The notes: generated by a model from the letters alone, not told the origin. A DNA stretch of 64,000 nucleotides from JAGVSR01 sp031413815 (GCA_031413815.1 JANOFU010000113.1:1-64000), one strand, 5' to 3'. Counted from the stretch's first letter, positions 9,655 to 19,482 are shown. Numbers and translations are program-made.

Positions 9655-9692
9655 CCGTCGTTACCCTTATGTCCTTTCCGTGGTCGTCCACA

Positions 9693-10319
9693 TCACCGGT
9701 CGTCGCTGTGGCCTGGTCTCAGCGCTTGCCAGTCCAGTGCCAAAGCACTTTTGAGAGACCGCCGCGCCCGCGCCAGCAACGACTCGACCGCCTCGGCCGA
9801 CACGCCCAGAACATCGCCGATTTCGCTCAGGCTGCGTCCCTCGTAGTGAAACAGCGTCAATGCCAGCCGTTGGCGCTCGGCCAATCCGTCAAGGCCCAAT
9901 TGCACCCGCGCGCCCAACTCCCGCTGCTCCAACCCGCGCAATTGACTGGCCGGTTCCACTTGCTCGGGCACATCGTCCGTCACGTCAAGCCGCCGTCCAG
10001 CGCGAATTTTGTCGATACACATGTTCGACGCCACGCGGCGCAGCCAGGGTCTTATCCCGCCCGCGCCCAATTCCAAATCGTCGCCCGCCCGCCACAGCCG
10101 CAAGAACGTCTCTTGGGCCACATCTTCGGCTTCCGCATCGTCGCGTAGCATCCGCCGCGCCAACGTGACGATCCCGCTCAGATGGCGATCGACCAGAACC
10201 CGGAACGCCTGCGCATCACGCGCCGCTACGCGGACCACGAGGAGGTGATCCTCATGGTCCGCGTTGCGCTGCACAGTGCTCGCGTCAAGTCCTTGCCTGG
10301 TATCGATCGCCACCCTCAT
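9693..10319 (-). CDS. ECF sigma-70 family RNA polymerase sigma factor
   Basis: About 208 residues. Region 2 is clear (FRVLVDRHLSGIVTLARRML, then DAEDVAQETFLRLWR, then ASNMCIDKIRAGRR), as is region 4 (LPERQ-like LAERQRLALTLFHYEGRSLSEIGDVLGVSAEAVESLLARARRSLK given here in outline). The start was taken as ATG 10319 because GAGG lies five bases upstream; ATG 10331 is the alternative. Further upstream sequence overlaps the EF-hand gene in another frame and is not homologous. It heads the sigma/anti-sigma-like/metal-sensor operon and probably controls its own promoter, though none was located. Confidence 0.9.
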   Translation of the reverse strand: MRVAIDTRQGLDASTVQRNADHEDHLLVVRVAARDAQAFRVLVDRHLSGIVTLARRMLRDDAEAEDVAQETFLRLWRAGDDLELGAGGIRPWLRRVASNMCIDKIRAGRRLDVTDDVPEQVEPASQLRGLEQRELGARVQLGLDGLAERQRLALTLFHYEGRSLSEIGDVLGVSAEAVESLLARARRSLKSALALDWQALRPGHSDDR

Positions 10320-10392
10320 CGGCCTCAGCATGACGTGCGCTGGTCGTGCACGGGGCTGAAGTCTAATCCGGTTTTCGTGGCAAGTACCAGCC

Positions 10393-11106
10393 TTAGCGTT
10401 TGGTCCATGCGCCGCGTGCCTGCGGCGGCAGGTCTGGTGCCGTGATTTTGCCATCACCATCGAGGTCAAGCCTTGAAAAGCGTGTCCGGTCGTCGGCGGT
10501 GAACTCATCGAGTGTCACCTTGCCGTCCCGGTTTTTGTCGTTGAGATGCATGGCCCTCCTCTTCTGATATTCGGCTTGTTCTGTCCGGGCGGCTTCGAAC
10601 TCGGCGGTCTCAACGGTGCCGTCGGAATTGCGATCCATCGCCGCAAACATTTGTGTCATGCGCTCGGGCGACATGCGCCCCAGGCCACCGCGGCGGCCTT
10701 TGCGCTTGTCCTCGCCGTCGCCGGAAGCAGTCGCACCGCCATCCACCTTGGCCGCCAGACGCGCTGGCGCTTGGTCGAGTTCCTCTTTCGTAATCCTGCC
10801 GTCCGCATTCTGGTCGAGCCGCTTCATCAGCCGGTCCTGACGCTTCTGGCCCCGCTCCTTGGCGCTGGTGGCCAGTTCCGCAGGCTCCAAGCTACCGTTC
10901 GCATTGCCGTCCAACTTGGCGAACCGGGCGCTGCGCCGCTTCAGGAATTCATCCAGCGTAACAGCCTGATCGCTGTCCACATCCAACCGCTTTAGCCGCT
11001 GTCCAGACTCGCCCCGGCCCGCTGCCCGGTCGCTCGCCGCCGCAAACGCAACCGCGCTCCCCGCCAACACCAGAAGTCCTGCTGCCAAGATTGATCTCGT
11101 ACCCAT
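10393..11106 (-). CDS. Exported protein with six EF-hands
   Basis: 237 residues. A signal peptide (residues 1–24, ending AVAFAAA) is followed by six recognisable EF-hand calcium loops: DVDSDQAVTLDEF, DGNANGSLEPAEL, DQNADGRITKEEL, DRNSDGTVETAEF, DKNRDGKVTLDEF and DLDGDGKITAPDL. A basic glycine-rich spacer separates the third and fourth. The start is fixed by GGAGGT just before ATG 11106. It likely binds Ca2+ in the periplasm. It is encoded just upstream of the ECF sigma operon in the same direction, with 73 bases between them, so joint regulation is plausible. The exact role is unknown. Confidence 0.85.
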   Translation of the reverse strand: MGTRSILAAGLLVLAGSAVAFAAASDRAAGRGESGQRLKRLDVDSDQAVTLDEFLKRRSARFAKLDGNANGSLEPAELATSAKERGQKRQDRLMKRLDQNADGRITKEELDQAPARLAAKVDGGATASGDGEDKRKGRRGGLGRMSPERMTQMFAAMDRNSDGTVETAEFEAARTEQAEYQKRRAMHLNDKNRDGKVTLDEFTADDRTRFSRLDLDGDGKITAPDLPPQARGAWTKR

Positions 11107-11204
11107 GTCCACCTCCACTCCCGGTTTACGAGGGCCCACCCCCCGGTTCCTGGTATGAGGACGAATGAGGACGCCAAAATCCGTCGCACAGAAATGCACT
11201 TTGA

Positions 11205-14156
11205 TCAGACAATCAGCAGGTCGAATAAATCCGCTGACGTTGCGAGCGACTGCCGGAGCTTGACCTCCAAGGCTTCGAATGTGGGCGCGTCACCTGCCCG
11301 GGCGGCCAATTCTTTCAAGCCTTTTGGGGCTTTAGACGGGTCGAATTGACCTTCCAGGCACAGGCGCAGAACTTGGGTCAGGTCGTGGAGAAGCCGCGTT
11401 GTAGCGATCAACTCCACGGCGGCCGCGTCCGGCAAAATTTTGGCGGCGCTGAGCTTGTGCAAGGCCTGCACGGTGTTGCGATCAAGGATTTCTGGATAAT
11501 CCGCTGCATGAACCAGTTGCAGATACTGAACAATAAACTCCTGATCGACGATCCCGCCGCGAACCTGCTTTAAGTCCCAAATAACGTCCGTGCCCTTTTC
11601 AGCTACAATCCGTTGGCGCATCTCGCGCACGTCTTGCGCGATCTTGGCCCGGTCGCGGCGGCGCAGAAGTGTGGCCCGGATCGCCTCTTCAACCTTTGCT
11701 GTCAGGGCCGCAGGCCCACTCACAACGCGCGCTCGCACCAAGGCCATATGTTCCCAGGTCCACGCCTCGTTGGCCTGATACTCGATGAAACTCGACAGCT
11801 GCGTCGCCACTGGCCCTTTCTGCCCGGACGGCCGCAGCCGCATATCGACGTCGTAAAGCGTGCCCTCCGCCGTCGGGGCCGACAGCGCCGTAATCAACCG
11901 CTGTGTCATCCGTGAATAATACTGGCTGGGCGCCAACGGCCGCGCGCCGTCCGACTGCAAGGCCACTTCGTCAAAGTCATAGACGACAATCAAATCGAGA
12001 TCGGAGGACGCTGTCATCTCACGCCCGCCGAGCTTGCCCATGGCGACGACCACGGCTTCGCCGCCGGGAACCCGGCCATGGGCCCGTACCAGGTCGTCTT
12101 CGACGGCCGCCTGCAGCGCGCCGATGAGCCGCTCAGCGACCAACGCATAGACGCCACCCGCTTGGCTGGCGTTGATGGCGCCTGACAGAACGCGCACGCC
12201 TATCAGAAACGACTGCTCGCTGCCGATGACGCGCGCACGATCCAGCGTTTCCTGCTGATCGCCACACGTTGAGAATTCCGAAGCAATGAGCGCGTCGATG
12301 TCCTGGGCCGAGGGGAGCGTTGTCAGGATGCGCGGGTCGAGCACGGCATCGAGCAAACGGCGACGCTTGGACAGCACGCGCGCCAGGCGGGGCGCCGTTC
12401 CCATAATGTCGGAGACGAGTCGCAACAGCCCTGGGTTGGCGCGCAACAGCGAGAACAGTTGCACGCCCGACGGCAACTCAGCCAAGAATCGATCAAAACT
12501 CGCGAATGCGCTGTCGGGATCTGCGGTCTCTGCCAGTGCCTGGATCAACAGTGGCTGCACTTCGGTGAGCCGTTCCCGCGCCCGCTCGGTGCGCACCGCC
12601 GGATAGCGGCCATGATGCCAGCCGCGCACCGTCGCCAGCAATTGGCAGGGCTGCGAGTAACCCATCTTGGTCAAGGCTTCGACGGTGCCGGGATCATCGT
12701 CCTCGCCCGCAAAAACCATGTTTGCGCCGGAGACCGTCAGTTCGGGCACGTTTTCGAACAGTTCGCCATAGTGCCGCTGAACAGTTTCGAGGACGGCCAC
12801 CAGTTCTTTGGAAAAGTCTTCGCTGCGCTCATAGCCGGCAAAGCGGGCAAACTGGTGGAGCCGTCCGGCAGCGTCCGGCAGCTCGTGGGTCTGCTCGTCC
12901 GCGACCATCTGAATGCGATGTTCGATTGCGCGCAGATAGAGGTAGGCGCCCTCCAGGTCCGCGCATACAGAGTCTTTGATCCAACCCCGGTCCATTAGTG
13001 CCTGCAGGGCATCCAGCGTGCGGCGGACGCGCAGGTCTTTCTGCCGCCCACCCGCGATAAGCTGCTGGGTTTGCGCGAAGAATTCGACTTCGCGAATGCC
13101 GCCGCGCCCGAGCTTGACGTTGTGTCCTGCCACGCCGATGCCACCGAGCCCACGGAACGCGTGGATCTGCCGCTTCATTGCATGGATGTCGCTGATCGTT
13201 GCAAAATCCAAATATCGCCGCCAGATAAACGGCGCGAGATCCGCCAGCAGTTGGTCTCCGGCTTCAATGTCACCGGCAACGGTTCGCGCTTTGATCAGGG
13301 CCGCCCGTTCCCAGTTTTGCCCGAAGCTTTCGTAGTAGATCATCGCCGCGTCGGTTGACATTGCGACTTGCGTGGCACCCGCGTCGGGCCTCAGCCGTAA
13401 GTCCGTGCGGAACACATAGCCATCGCTGGTGCGCTCATCCATCAGGCGCACGAGATCCTTCGTCAGACGCACGAAGAATGTTTGCGCCTCGACACCCTCT
13501 TTGAGCCGAGCGCGCTCCGGATCATAAAAAACGATCAGGTCGATATCGCTGGAGTAATTGAGCTCGAACGCGCCGTACTTGCCCATGCCGAGCACGAAGT
13601 ATCCGGACGTCTCGGAGAACGTCGTCTGCGCACCCTCTGGTGGCAGCCAGTCCCCGCGTGCGGCGGCCGAGCGGAACAGAAACTCGATACTTCCGGTCAG
13701 CGCTGCGTCGGCTGTCTCGGTCAGGATCGACGTGACCTTCAGCACCGGCCACACTCCCCCAAGGTCGGCCAGTGCCGTTAACAGCGCCACTTCTGACTTG
13801 AAGACCCGCACCAGGCGCATAGCCCCGGCCATCTCAGTGGTGGCGGCCAAAGCGCTGCGCAAGTCCTGCACGAGCCCATCAAAATAAGGCTCAGGGTTGG
13901 CCACCAGGATGCGATCCAACCGCGCAAGGTCGCGGCGGATCAAGCCTTTAAGATAAGGCGATCCTGCCATCACGCCGTCAATCAGCGACGCAACAGGTTC
14001 CGTCTGAAGGCGCTCGGCAAGTGCGGCCAGTTCCGGCAGCGCACGGGCTTCAGAGATCAGCGCCTCAACGTCCTGCCGCAACGACCCGCACTCCGGCGCC
14101 AGCGGCCAAGCATCAATGCGGTCTGCAAGCGTACCTGATTTCGTTCCAACTTCCAC
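11205..14156 (-). CDS. glnE: Bifunctional glutamine synthetase adenylyltransferase/adenylyl-removing enzyme
   Basis: 983 residues, the usual length for GlnE. It adenylylates and deadenylylates glutamine synthetase in response to PII and glutamine, so it sets nitrogen assimilation activity. Two nucleotidyltransferase domains are visible: GKYGAFELNYSSDIDLIVFYD near residue 195 (deadenylylation half) and GKLGGREMTASSDLDLIVVYD near residue 705 (adenylylation half), each with the D-x-D metal pair and each followed by helical bundles. It is preceded by the histidine kinase/response regulator pair and degP, a gene order conserved in Rhizobiales. Confidence 0.97.
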   Translation of the reverse strand: MEVGTKSGTLADRIDAWPLAPECGSLRQDVEALISEARALPELAALAERLQTEPVASLIDGVMAGSPYLKGLIRRDLARLDRILVANPEPYFDGLVQDLRSALAATTEMAGAMRLVRVFKSEVALLTALADLGGVWPVLKVTSILTETADAALTGSIEFLFRSAAARGDWLPPEGAQTTFSETSGYFVLGMGKYGAFELNYSSDIDLIVFYDPERARLKEGVEAQTFFVRLTKDLVRLMDERTSDGYVFRTDLRLRPDAGATQVAMSTDAAMIYYESFGQNWERAALIKARTVAGDIEAGDQLLADLAPFIWRRYLDFATISDIHAMKRQIHAFRGLGGIGVAGHNVKLGRGGIREVEFFAQTQQLIAGGRQKDLRVRRTLDALQALMDRGWIKDSVCADLEGAYLYLRAIEHRIQMVADEQTHELPDAAGRLHQFARFAGYERSEDFSKELVAVLETVQRHYGELFENVPELTVSGANMVFAGEDDDPGTVEALTKMGYSQPCQLLATVRGWHHGRYPAVRTERARERLTEVQPLLIQALAETADPDSAFASFDRFLAELPSGVQLFSLLRANPGLLRLVSDIMGTAPRLARVLSKRRRLLDAVLDPRILTTLPSAQDIDALIASEFSTCGDQQETLDRARVIGSEQSFLIGVRVLSGAINASQAGGVYALVAERLIGALQAAVEDDLVRAHGRVPGGEAVVVAMGKLGGREMTASSDLDLIVVYDFDEVALQSDGARPLAPSQYYSRMTQRLITALSAPTAEGTLYDVDMRLRPSGQKGPVATQLSSFIEYQANEAWTWEHMALVRARVVSGPAALTAKVEEAIRATLLRRRDRAKIAQDVREMRQRIVAEKGTDVIWDLKQVRGGIVDQEFIVQYLQLVHAADYPEILDRNTVQALHKLSAAKILPDAAAVELIATTRLLHDLTQVLRLCLEGQFDPSKAPKGLKELAARAGDAPTFEALEVKLRQSLATSADLFDLLIV

Positions 14157-14223
14157 GTTCGGCTCCCGGTGTTACAGCGCGACTATGCCCACCGGCACCC
14201 CGGGCATCAACATGGGCTGTCTG

Positions 14224-15651
14224 CTATCCTGCGGGACGCCGCAGCGGCAGCACCAGAACCGCTCGCAAGCCGGGCGCATTGTCTTCCAGCCGCACGGTGC
14301 CGCCATGCAACCGGGCCACGGCTGCAATCAGGCTCAAACCCAAACCGGTTCCCGGTTGCGTCCGACTGGCTTCCAAGCGCACGAAGCGCTTCAGGGCGCG
14401 TTCGCGATCTTTCTCGCTGATGCCCGGCCCGCGGTCGGCCACCGCGATTTCGACCGTATCCTTCTGCGCCGTCACAGAAACCCGAATGGACTTGTCTGTT
14501 TCAGCCGCGGCGCTTGGGTCCCCTTGGGGCTGCCCGCGAACGCCATACTTGATGGCATTGTCGATCAGATTGGCCACGGCTTGACCGACGAGATGACGAT
14601 TGGCCACGATCGACGGCCCCTCTGCGGCCAAGACGTCCAGCATCAATCCTTGTTCCTCGGCCACCGGTTCATAAAAATCCGCAACATCGCGAACATGACG
14701 GCCGAGTTCGAACGTCTCGGTGTTCTCGTCCAACACTCCGGCTTCCAAGCGTGCAATCAGCAGCAGCGCGTTGAACGTCTTGATCAGTTCGTCGGCCTCT
14801 TCGATGGTCCGTTCCAAACCCTCGCGGTGAGCGTTCGTTCCGCGCGGATCGCGCAAGGCCGCTTCCGCGCGGTTGCGCAACCGGTTGAGCGGCGTTTTGA
14901 GATCATGCGCGATATTGTCGGACACTTCGCGCAACCCATTCATCAACTGCTCGATCCGGTCGAGCATGGCGTTGAGGTTGGTTGCCAACCCATCCAGTTC
15001 ATCGCCGCTACCTTCCAATGGAATGCGCCGCGTCAGATCGCCCGCCATTATCGACCGGCTGGCCGCATTGATCGCTTCCACGCGATTGAGCAACAGCCGC
15101 CCCGCCCCCAGCCCACCTGCAAGGCCTGCCAGCGACAACAGTCCGAAGCCGAGCAAGAACACATTGCGCATCCGGTTGGCGTAAGAGCGCTGCTCCTCGA
15201 TATCCCGGCCCACGATCAGTTGCGTTCCCAGCGCCATCCGCACGGGGATCGCGACAGCGAGCCGTTTGGCCCCGGGAACACCCGTGGCAGGCTCATAGTG
15301 GAAGACGCCGCCGCTGCTCGTCACATCGAGTTCCGGCGGCAGACGGTTCAAATTGCCCGCAAGCTTGGTGCCGCGCTGATCGGCAATGAAGTAAATGCCC
15401 GGCCCCTCGGGACGGCTGCGCAACTTGATGAGATCAGCCACCGCCGCCACGCCGCCGCCCGCCTCGATACGCCGCAATTCAGCGACCTCGGCCTTCAGTG
15501 AAGACAGAACTTGCTCGGTCAGGACGGTGTTGGTTTGCCAGAACAGAAACCCGACAATCCCCGCTGCCGTCAGCAGGAACGCCGCGATGCTGAGGGCCGC
15601 GAGCCGGAAGGGGGTCGACGTCCAAGCCGTCGCGCTGAACCTATCCAGCAC
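14224..15651 (-). CDS. Two-component sensor histidine kinase (OmpR-type partner upstream)
   Basis: About 475 residues from a GTG that overlaps the regulator stop by 11 bases; a longer reading from ATG 15705 would overlap it by 65 bases. Topology: TM1 near residues 16–38 (LAALSIAAFLLTAAGIVGFLFW), a periplasmic sensor region of about 130 residues, TM2 (NVFLLGFGLLSLAGLAGGLGAG), HAMP, then HisKA with the phosphorylated His in DNIAHDLKTPLNRLR. The ATPase domain is complete: VANLIDNAIKYG, DRGPGIS and GTGLGLSL. The pair lies between degP and glnE, as in rhizobia; the signal it senses is not evident. Confidence 0.92.
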   Translation of the reverse strand: MLDRFSATAWTSTPFRLAALSIAAFLLTAAGIVGFLFWQTNTVLTEQVLSSLKAEVAELRRIEAGGGVAAVADLIKLRSRPEGPGIYFIADQRGTKLAGNLNRLPPELDVTSSGGVFHYEPATGVPGAKRLAVAIPVRMALGTQLIVGRDIEEQRSYANRMRNVFLLGFGLLSLAGLAGGLGAGRLLLNRVEAINAASRSIMAGDLTRRIPLEGSGDELDGLATNLNAMLDRIEQLMNGLREVSDNIAHDLKTPLNRLRNRAEAALRDPRGTNAHREGLERTIEEADELIKTFNALLLIARLEAGVLDENTETFELGRHVRDVADFYEPVAEEQGLMLDVLAAEGPSIVANRHLVGQAVANLIDNAIKYGVRGQPQGDPSAAAETDKSIRVSVTAQKDTVEIAVADRGPGISEKDRERALKRFVRLEASRTQPGTGLGLSLIAAVARLHGGTVRLEDNAPGLRAVLVLPLRRPAG

Positions 15652-16321
15652 CGTCGCGAACCATGTATCCAGCCCCGCGCACGGTGTGCAGCAGAGGTTT
15701 GTCAAAGCTCTTGTCGATCTTTGAGCGCAATCGCGACACGTGCACGTCGATGACGTTGGTTTGCGGATCGAAGTGATAGTCCCACACGTTCTCCAGCAGC
15801 ATAGTGCGCGTCACGACTTGCCCGGCGTTCTTCATCAGATACTCAAGCAGCCGGTATTCGCGCGGTTGCAGAACGATCGCCTCACCGCCCCGCGTCACCC
15901 GATGCGACAGCCGGTCGAGAACCAAATCGCCGACGACGTAGCGGGTTTCTTGTTCTTCAGGAACGGCTCGGCGTGACAGCGCCTCGATGCGCGCCAGCAA
16001 TTCCGTATACGCGTAGGGCTTTGTCAGATAGTCATCGCCGCCGGCGCGCAGACCTTTGACGCGGTCATCAACCTCACCTAGCGCTGATAAAATCAGCACC
16101 GGCGTGCGCACCCCGCCCCCGCGCAGCGTCTTCACCACCGACAACCCATCGAGCTTCGGCAACATGCGGTCGACAATAAGTATGTCGTACTCGCCCGCCT
16201 CGGCCATCGACAGACCGGTTTCCCCGTCCCCTGCCAAATCCGCAGCGTGCCCACTTTCCTTCAACGCCTTCTGCAGAAACTGAGCTGTTTCCCGGTCGTC
16301 TTCAATCACCAGAACGCGCAT
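15641..16321 (-). CDS. OmpR/PhoB-family response regulator
   Basis: 226 residues: receiver domain with acidic pocket (VIEDD), phospho-Asp in ILIVDRMLPKLDG, and Lys in LTKPYAY; then a winged-helix effector domain ending in VIDVHVSRLRSKIDKSFDKPLLHTVRGAGYMV (quoted in outline). The start MRVLVIEDDRE at 16321 is standard for the family; an extra 14 codons upstream are not conserved. The kinase gene overlaps its stop codon. It sits downstream of degP, so envelope stress control of that protease is an attractive but unproven idea. Confidence 0.94.
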   Translation of the reverse strand: MRVLVIEDDRETAQFLQKALKESGHAADLAGDGETGLSMAEAGEYDILIVDRMLPKLDGLSVVKTLRGGGVRTPVLILSALGEVDDRVKGLRAGGDDYLTKPYAYTELLARIEALSRRAVPEEQETRYVVGDLVLDRLSHRVTRGGEAIVLQPREYRLLEYLMKNAGQVVTRTMLLENVWDYHFDPQTNVIDVHVSRLRSKIDKSFDKPLLHTVRGAGYMVRDGAG

Positions 16322-16449
16322 GTTCGATCCATCGTGCCAACCGCCGCCGTCACTATTGTGCACGCTCTGGCCCGATGCGTCGAGGCGGCCCTGTCATTTC
16401 CGACGAAGCCGCCTCGCAATTGACCAGACTTGGGAGCAGGCGAGCCGCC

Positions 16450-18060
16450 TTAGCCCTTCTTGAGCTGAACCGGAACAAACCGCTTCTGATCAGGCCCCTT
16501 TACGCTCAACATGATGGCTGTACGTCCCATGCTCTGCGCCTTCTCGACCCGGGTTGCGACGTCGGCTGGGCTGTTAACCGGTTCGCCCGCCACTTCCAGG
16601 ATCACGTCGCCCGCCTTCAAGCCCTTCTCGGCGGCATCGGAGTCGCCATCCACCTCTGAGATCACAACGCCTTCCTTGGCGCCAGGACCGGCGACCTTCG
16701 CCGGAGCCAACGTGATGCCCAACTGGGTCAGGACTGTGCCCTTTGTGGTCTCTTCCACGGGCTTACCGCTGCCTTCCAGCTTGGCAATCTCGTCCGAGGT
16801 GCCTGGGAACTTGCCGAGCTTCACTTTGACCAACTGCTCGGCGTTGTTGCGCCACACCTTCACATCGACCGTGGAGTCGGGCGCATAGTCGGCAATCTTG
16901 CGCGCCAGATCCCGGCTATCGTTGATCTTGTCTTCGTTGACCTGCAGGATAGCATCTTGCGGCTTCAATCCGGACGCAGCAGCCGGACCATCGGGCGTCA
17001 GGTCAGACACCAGCGCACCCTTGGCGTCGGGCAAGCCCAATGCGGCAGCGGTATCTTCATCGACGTTCTGGATTTTGACACCCAGCCAACCGCGGCTCAC
17101 CGAGCCCTTGGACTTCAGCTGCTCGACAACTTCCATAGCCGTCTTAGCCGGAACCGCAAACGCGATGCCCACGTTGCCGCCCGAAGGACTGTAAATTGCG
17201 GTGTTGACGCCGAGCACGTCGCCGCTGAGATTGAACGTCGGCCCGCCAGAATTGCCGCGGTTCACGGCCGCGTCGATCTGCAGATAGTCGTACGGACCCG
17301 AACCGATATCACGGCCCAGTGCCGACACGATGCCCGCCGTCACCGTGCCGCCCAGACCGAACGGATTGCCAACCGCAATCGCCCAGTCGCCGACGCGCGG
17401 CAGCTTGTCGGTGAACTTTACGAACGGGAAGGTCTTACCGCTGGCCTTGATCTTCAGCAGTGCGAGATCGGTGCGCGGATCGGTGCCGATCAGATCAGCA
17501 TCGAGCCTTTCCTGATCGTCGAAGCTGACCTGGATCTTGCTGGCGCCATCGATGACATGGTTGTTGGTGACGACGTACCCATCAGCCGTAATCACGAAGC
17601 CCGAGCCCTGCGCCTGCTGAGGGCGCTGCTGCTGCTTGTCTTTGAAATCCTTCGGCAGGTTCTTGAAGAATTCATAGAACGGGCTGTCTTCGGGAATCTC
17701 GGGGAAGCCTTCCGGCAGGCCGCGGCCTTCGCCACCCTTTTCGCTATTCTTCGAAGCAACCTTGTTGCCACCAGCCACAACCGAGATACTGACAACCGAC
17801 GGCTTCACCTTCTCGATGACGTCGGCAAACGAGACGGGCGCGCGGCCTGCGGGTGTTTCAACGCCCGCCGCGTCTGGCTTTAACTGCGCCATTGCGCGAT
17901 CAAACCCTGTGTACGAGCCAGCTGCCAGGAGGCTCAGGCCAACCGCTGCACCAGCGACCCCTAACTGGCGCGCACTGCGGCGCAAACGGGATGGCCCGGG
18001 ATTTGCTGAGACGGGGCTTGAGGTCATTGCGGCAACCGGAGCGGACTGAGGCGACGTCAT
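16450..18060 (-). CDS. degP: DegP/HtrA-type periplasmic serine endoprotease (Do family)
   Basis: 536 residues with an Arg-rich N-terminal export segment and a hydrophobic stretch near residues 28–48. The trypsin-like catalytic domain shows the triad His in VVTNNHVIDG, Asp in RTDLALLKI and Ser in GNSGGPTFN. Two PDZ domains follow (about 300–390 and 430–536). The protease degrades or refolds damaged envelope proteins. A Q-linker-like stretch rich in Lys, Glu and Gln replaces the E. coli Q-loop region. ATG 18060 has GGAG upstream. It is downstream of ccmIEFH in the rhizobial cyc–deg gene order, here interrupted by a converging protease gene. Confidence 0.95.
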   Translation of the reverse strand: MTSPQSAPVAAMTSSPVSANPGPSRLRRSARQLGVAGAAVGLSLLAAGSYTGFDRAMAQLKPDAAGVETPAGRAPVSFADVIEKVKPSVVSISVVAGGNKVASKNSEKGGEGRGLPEGFPEIPEDSPFYEFFKNLPKDFKDKQQQRPQQAQGSGFVITADGYVVTNNHVIDGASKIQVSFDDQERLDADLIGTDPRTDLALLKIKASGKTFPFVKFTDKLPRVGDWAIAVGNPFGLGGTVTAGIVSALGRDIGSGPYDYLQIDAAVNRGNSGGPTFNLSGDVLGVNTAIYSPSGGNVGIAFAVPAKTAMEVVEQLKSKGSVSRGWLGVKIQNVDEDTAAALGLPDAKGALVSDLTPDGPAAASGLKPQDAILQVNEDKINDSRDLARKIADYAPDSTVDVKVWRNNAEQLVKVKLGKFPGTSDEIAKLEGSGKPVEETTKGTVLTQLGITLAPAKVAGPGAKEGVVISEVDGDSDAAEKGLKAGDVILEVAGEPVNSPADVATRVEKAQSMGRTAIMLSVKGPDQKRFVPVQLKKG

Positions 18061-18202
18061 GTGGGAAATCTCCATCGATCGAAGCCAACTATGCTTCTTA
18101 CCCGATGAAGTAGTCCTGATGGCCTTACAGCTGCCTTTCGGTTGCCTTAACACTTGGTAATCTTCGTTGCCAAGGGCGCATCCCAATCAGGTGAGTCTCA
18201 AG

Positions 18203-19480
18203 ATGGTGCATTTGGTTTTCCGGGACGTGAGATGGCTTTGCACCGTCCGGGTTTTAACCTGTTTCTGCGTCTCTATTGCCACTGCGGTCTTGCTATGGAC
18301 CGGCCCCGCATTGGCGATGGGACCAACGCAGGCTCACGTGCCGGAAACCACTGCGACTGCCGCTCAGCCCATCGCTGTCTTCGGTGCCGATGACCGCACC
18401 ATCCTGCCACGCCGCCTCGCTCACCTCGAAGGCAAGATTGGGCTGCTGTTTGAAGCCCGGTCACGGTCGGTTTGCACCGCCTTTTGCGTGGATGACGCGA
18501 CGATCGCCACCGCCGCTCACTGCCTGTTTCGTACGCGTGGCGAACGCGCTTTGCCGCTTGCCAACATGTCGTTCCGGCTGGCTGGCAAAGGCTCGGGCCG
18601 CAACTCTGGTCCGGCGACCGGAATTGCAGGGGCCTCGCGCGGCGCCGGCCTGCAGCATGTGCTCGCGGGCTCTACCAGCCTGAGCGTCCATCCGCCCATC
18701 GACGCGACGAAAGACTGGGCGCTCGTGCGTTTGGCAAAGCCCGTTTGCAAAGGATTAGCTCTGCGCCTCAGCCACCGCTCGCCTGCGGATTTGGCAGCGC
18801 CCGAGGCGGACCGGCAGGTCTACCAGGTCGGTTACCATGGCGACTTCGGCAACTGGCGGCTGACCCTCAGTCCGCCGTGCGGCATCCGGCGCACCACGCC
18901 GATGGATCGCGAAAAATCGATTGCCAAGGACTTTTCAGACGCGAGCGCCTTGATCCTGCACACGTGCGATACGGGTGGCGCCTCCTCGGGGTCGCCGCTG
19001 CTCATCGATGGACCCACAGGACCCGAAGTCGTCGGCATCAATGTCGGCACGTATCTTCAATCGCGAATTCTCTCGCAAGCCGGTGCCGTCGTCCGCCGCT
19101 TCAAGGCCGAGACGGTCGCCAACACGGCCGTCAGCGCGTCAGCATTCATTGAACACCGCGACGCGTTCACTGCTGCTCATCTTCTGACCAGCCGCAAACA
19201 TATCCGCGATGTGCAAGACGCGCTAAAAACCGCTGGGCATTATGAGGGTCCAACCGATGGCCGCTATGGCCCGCAGTTGCGCATCGGAATTGAAGCGTTC
19301 GAGCGCAGCGAGCGGCGTCCGCAAACTGGCATTGCCAGTGTGACCCTGCACCAGCGCCTCATGGCCGTCATGGCTGAGCGGCGCGGCAGTCCACCTTCAG
19401 GATCAGCGACTGCCCCCGTCGAAACCGGCAGCGTCGGCGTCGCAGCGCCAAGTTCAGCAACGGTTCCAGACAAGCGTTAA
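18203..19480 (+). CDS. Exported trypsin-like serine protease with peptidoglycan-binding-like C-terminus
   Basis: 425 residues from an ATG with AGGTGAG seven bases upstream. The signal peptide or anchor spans about residues 10–35. The S1 fold is visible: His in DDATIATAAHCLF, Asp in KDWALVRLAKPV, Ser in GGASSGSPLLIDG, with cysteine pairs around the His and Ser loops. The C-terminal 100 residues contain VQDALKTAGHYEGPTDGRYG, which resembles the PG_binding_1 repeat and could tether the enzyme to the wall. It is divergent from degP and convergent with ccmH (two bases between stop codons). It interrupts the usual ccmH–degP neighbourhood. The substrate is unknown. Confidence 0.85.
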   Translation: MVHLVFRDVRWLCTVRVLTCFCVSIATAVLLWTGPALAMGPTQAHVPETTATAAQPIAVFGADDRTILPRRLAHLEGKIGLLFEARSRSVCTAFCVDDATIATAAHCLFRTRGERALPLANMSFRLAGKGSGRNSGPATGIAGASRGAGLQHVLAGSTSLSVHPPIDATKDWALVRLAKPVCKGLALRLSHRSPADLAAPEADRQVYQVGYHGDFGNWRLTLSPPCGIRRTTPMDREKSIAKDFSDASALILHTCDTGGASSGSPLLIDGPTGPEVVGINVGTYLQSRILSQAGAVVRRFKAETVANTAVSASAFIEHRDAFTAAHLLTSRKHIRDVQDALKTAGHYEGPTDGRYGPQLRIGIEAFERSERRPQTGIASVTLHQRLMAVMAERRGSPPSGSATAPVETGSVGVAAPSSATVPDKR

Positions 19481-19482
19481 CG

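Noticed and set aside
14116..15501. 461-codon open frame opposite the histidine kinase
   Set aside because: The frame is antisense to a clear two-domain kinase, has no ribosome-binding site and shows no domain; long antisense frames are expected at this G+C. The same applies to the frame at 16957–17883 opposite degP.
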